From positions 1 through 6,912 of the forward strand of contig JAITQI010000111.1 in NCBI GenBank assembly GCA_031289065.1: DNA of 6,912 nucleotides, in the 5' to 3' direction. A model generated the notes under the pieces. The model was not told the origin of the DNA, ran no database searches, and was given only the letters and a program-made list of their open reading frames with translations. The position numbers were made by a program, and so were the translations under genes. Below, one piece after another: positions 5,340 through 6,912 of the stretch. Numbering within the stretch: position 1 is the stretch's first letter; each line of letters opens with the position of its first letter. This DNA comes from Oscillospiraceae bacterium. Lineage in GTDB: Bacteria > Bacillota > Clostridia > Oscillospirales > UBA929.

Positions 5340-6536
5340 CTATCCGCCCAGGACGCAGCCGTATTCGTAGACGCGGCTGTCGGGGGTTTGGCCGTTGAAT
5401 TGGAGTTTGACGCGGGCCCGGGTTTTGGCGGCGGGCAGGGTTAAAGTCCAACAGGTTTCCAACCGGGCGGCGCTGACCGTCTGGTCGCGGGCGGGGTCCC
5501 GGGTCATGGGGGTGTAGACCGGGGTCTCGCCGCTGTCGTAGAGGGCCACGCTGGGCACGATTTGACCGACGGAGTCCAGGTCCTGGGTGAGGTAGACGGT
5601 GGCCGTTCCGCAGGGGCGGTTTAGGGCGATTTCTTTTGACACATACTTGGGCGGGTCGCTTACGTAGCCGCCGAACAGGTTGCAGGCCAGCATGTAGCTC
5701 TGGGCGGCCATGAGACGCCACCCGCCCGCGTTGATCCAGGCGTCGGCGGACTGGCCCAGGCGCTGCTGCCGGTAAAACTCGGCTCTGCCCCCCTGTTGGG
5801 AGGCGGCCATTTCGGGGCAGGAAAAGACCAGGGCGAAACGCCCGGCGGGGAGCAGAACCGGGTCCGGGAGGTCGTGGACGACCGTCCGTTCGGATGTGAT
5901 GTTCTGGGTGATGACCAGGGGCACGGTTTTGAGCACTTGGAGGAGCGTTGCCGGGCGGTTGTCGCCGTCCGCCGCGTAGGCGCAGATCTCCATCTGGGCG
6001 TTTTGCTGGATGTACTGCTTCCACGTGTAGTTGAGCCTCGTCAGGCGAAAGGGTTCTGAGAGGACAAAGGGCTGGGCCACGGCGCTGTGGCGCATGTTCG
6101 CCGCGCTGCCCCCGTACCCCAGGTAGCTGTCGTCCGTGGGGGCCTCATGGGCGGCGCTCAGGGACGGCTCGCTGGCCACCCGCTTGTCCCAGCCGCCCAG
6201 GACATACTCAATCCGGTCGCCGGACGGCGCATAGATCTGCACCGTTTGCACGGTCGTGGCGGCGTAGTCCATCATGCCGGTGTTGTCGAACCCGTCGAAA
6301 AACATGGTGGCGCGGCAGGGCACCGGTTTGCTCTCGTAGTACCGCTGGAGGTAGAGCTGGTAGACGTTGTAGTTCGTGTCCTCCAGGGCGGCGGTCAGGT
6401 TTGCCAGGCGGGTGGCGTGACCGGTGTAGGCGGCATCGACGCGCTGGTTGTCGGCGTTGAAGTCCACCCGGAGAGGGGCGTCTTGGGCTTCCCACTGGTT
6501 GAGCCCCAGGGCGGGGGTTTTGTTGACGCTGGCCAT
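5340..6536 (-). CDS. Phage tail-fibre-like protein, orphan
   Basis: A 398-residue protein with no signal peptide or membrane segment. Residues 5-36 (NKTPALGLNQWEAQD, then RVDFNADNQRVDAA) match the N-terminal module I know from tail-fibre or baseplate-associated proteins of clostridial prophages (pattern N-K-T-x-x-x-G-L-N-Q-W then DFN-DN--ID). Residues 38-66 look helical and could form a short coiled coil. Two beta-rich regions follow, about 92-240 and 285-398, with alternating hydrophobic strands and a jelly-roll-like feel (FVLSEPFRLTRLNYTW; LLPAGRFALVFSCPE), which suits a receptor- or carbohydrate-binding role. The ATG at 6536 has GGGAG (6549-6545) 8 bases upstream. No portal, tape-measure, holin, lysin or integrase gene adjoins it, and it stands between proBA and a cellular-type ATPase, so it may be a prophage relic, a cargo or decoy fibre, or a domesticated surface protein. 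N-terminal match moderately sure; the rest unrecognised. Confidence 0.6.
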   Translation of the reverse strand: MASVNKTPALGLNQWEAQDAPLRVDFNADNQRVDAAYTGHATRLANLTAALEDTNYNVYQLYLQRYYESKPVPCRATMFFDGFDNTGMMDYAATTVQTVQIYAPSGDRIEYVLGGWDKRVASEPSLSAAHEAPTDDSYLGYGGSAANMRHSAVAQPFVLSEPFRLTRLNYTWKQYIQQNAQMEICAYAADGDNRPATLLQVLKTVPLVITQNITSERTVVHDLPDPVLLPAGRFALVFSCPEMAASQQGGRAEFYRQQRLGQSADAWINAGGWRLMAAQSYMLACNLFGGYVSDPPKYVSKEIALNRPCGTATVYLTQDLDSVGQIVPSVALYDSGETPVYTPMTRDPARDQTVSAARLETCWTLTLPAAKTRARVKLQFNGQTPDSRVYEYGCVLGG

Positions 6537-6551
6537 GTGTCTTTCTCCCTT

Positions 6552-6579
6552 CTATTCGTGTTCTTTGCTACACGAATAG
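6552..6579. repeat. Perfect 10-bp inverted repeat in the leader of the phage-like gene
   Basis: CTATTCGTGT (6552-6561) and ACACGAATAG (6570-6579) are exactly complementary, with an 8-base loop (TCTTTGCT). The element touches the -10 box (6578-6583), covers the predicted transcript start near 6571 and ends just before the ribosome site. It could be an operator for a dimeric repressor or an mRNA hairpin. It does not match a SigA box or any LexA or CIRCE pattern I know. Confidence 0.8.
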
Positions 6580-6607
6580 TGTAACCCATGGGCCGCGGCC
6601 CTGTCAA
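6578..6607 (-). promoter_or_regulatory. SigA-type promoter of the phage-like gene
   Basis: On the minus strand a consensus -35 TTGACA (6607-6602) is followed after 18 bases by TACACT (6583-6578). The spacer is mostly the 12-bp palindrome GGGCCGCGGCCC (6601-6590), overlapping CCCATGGG (6586-6593). The predicted start is near 6571, about 35 bases before the ATG. Confidence 0.6.
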
Positions 6608-6764
6608 CACTTTGGGGACGATTGGCAACGCGGGGGGAAAGGTCGTCACGCCGTGCCCCCCGGCGCACCTTTCGCGGCTGAGCGACATATGCTGGGACGT
6701 GTCATGGCGGGGCGTTTTTTGTGTTTTGTGATTTCCGATTTCTTTTCACAGGGGGTTTTGCGGG
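6608..6764. other. Intergenic region before the edge ATPase gene
   Basis: Apart from the ribosome site AGGGGG (6750-6755), 9 bases before the ATG at 6765, I see only weak signals. A small hairpin has arms CGCCG (6649-6653) and CGGCG (6660-6664). A T-run at 6715-6720 follows GGCGGGGCG but has no convincing nearby stem. CATATGCTG (6686-6694) is only loosely like a mother-cell sigma -10. No clear promoter for the rightward gene was found. Confidence 0.4.
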
Positions 6765-6912
6765 ATGTCCGCTGTCTTTTTTTCGGGCGCTGTAAGCCCT
6801 AAGGGTTTTATTTCTTCTTTCCCTTCCCTGGTGGGGCCGGACAACGCCCGGGACGTCATTTGGCTGACCGGGGGGGTGGGCTGCGGCCAGTCCCTCTTTT
6901 TGCGCACGATCG
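6765..6912 (+). CDS. N-terminus of a P-loop ATPase-like protein (cut by window edge)
   Basis: The frame from ATG 6765 is open to the window end (49 codons). It reads FFSGAVSPKGFISSF (5-19), then VIWLTGGVGCGQSLFLRTI (31-49). The layout, a short F-(F/P)-G-G/A-x-(T/S)-P-x-G-F-x-S-(F/Y) opener followed about 20 residues later by a Walker A loop, resembles the uncharacterised clostridial ATPase family of the PRK06851 type, whose members have two P-loop domains and a G-G-P-G-T-G-K-S loop. Here the loop is GGVGCGQS: Gln (codon 6888-6890) stands in place of the nucleotide-binding lysine. The start is supported by AGGGGG 9 bases upstream. If the family call is right the remaining several hundred residues lie outside the window. 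Family call is moderate because only the N-terminus is visible; function unknown. Confidence 0.55.
   Translation, partial: MSAVFFSGAVSPKGFISSFPSLVGPDNARDVIWLTGGVGCGQSLFLRTI

Noticed and set aside
6689..6802. A 37-residue open frame overlapping the start of the edge ATPase gene
   Set aside because: No ribosome site, Cys/Phe-rich random-looking translation, and the overlapping frame from 6765 has family-like motifs and a good ribosome site.
2965..6912. Skin-like element inserted in sigG with the 3' part at the far end of the window
   Set aside because: No sequence encoding QAQVSRLEK or a variant was found on either strand, no recombinase is present, and the adjacent genes are proBA. The idea survives only if the 3' part lies outside the window.
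1..6912. CRISPR array, tRNA, rRNA, riboswitch, toxin-antitoxin pair or insertion sequence
   Set aside because: No regularly spaced repeats, no cloverleaf or rRNA sequence, no aptamer core I recognise, no small gene pair and no transposase were seen.

Overview
The window looks like chromosomal DNA of a high-GC, endospore-lineage Firmicute, most likely a Clostridia member near Oscillospiraceae/Ruminococcaceae. The grounds are a recognisable forespore sigma factor (SigG), an S-layer-homology (SLH) protein, GGAGG-type ribosome sites, SigA-type promoters, a PUA-less ProB and a phage-tail N-terminal module of the type common in these genomes. The assignment is inference, since no rRNA or other marker is present.

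Layout. 1-154: a SigA-type promoter and leader. 155-1336 (+): iron-dependent alcohol dehydrogenase of the butanol-dehydrogenase/YqhD class, closed by a strong intrinsic terminator (1351-1386). 1404-2111 (-): secreted protein consisting of three SLH repeats and little else. 2112-2253: divergent intergenic region with a two-fold symmetric element that reads as a forespore-type (SigF/SigG) promoter on both strands. 2254-3051 (+): sigG with a TTG start, whose homology stops exactly at the turn of the region-4.2 helix-turn-helix, beside a perfect 10-bp-arm inverted repeat; the last 28 residues are unrelated. 3056-4306 (-) and 4414-5244 (-): proA and proB, the first two steps of proline synthesis from glutamate, with a clear promoter at 5296-5324. 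5340-6536 (-): an orphan protein with a phage tail-fibre-like N-terminus and beta-rich body, with its own promoter and a perfect inverted repeat in its leader. 6765-6912 (+): N-terminus of a P-loop-ATPase-like protein running off the window, with Gln where the Walker A lysine should be.

How the genes relate. proB and proA form one functional unit. sigG and the SLH gene probably share a divergent forespore promoter, which would couple an exported wall-binding protein to late forespore development. The alcohol dehydrogenase is a separate housekeeping or fermentation unit. The phage-like gene and the edge ATPase have no evident functional link to the rest.

Most noteworthy are the broken sigG and the symmetric divergent promoter. 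No CRISPR array, tRNA, rRNA, insertion sequence, integrase or complete mobile element was seen, and nothing here by itself establishes a new defence or mobile system.
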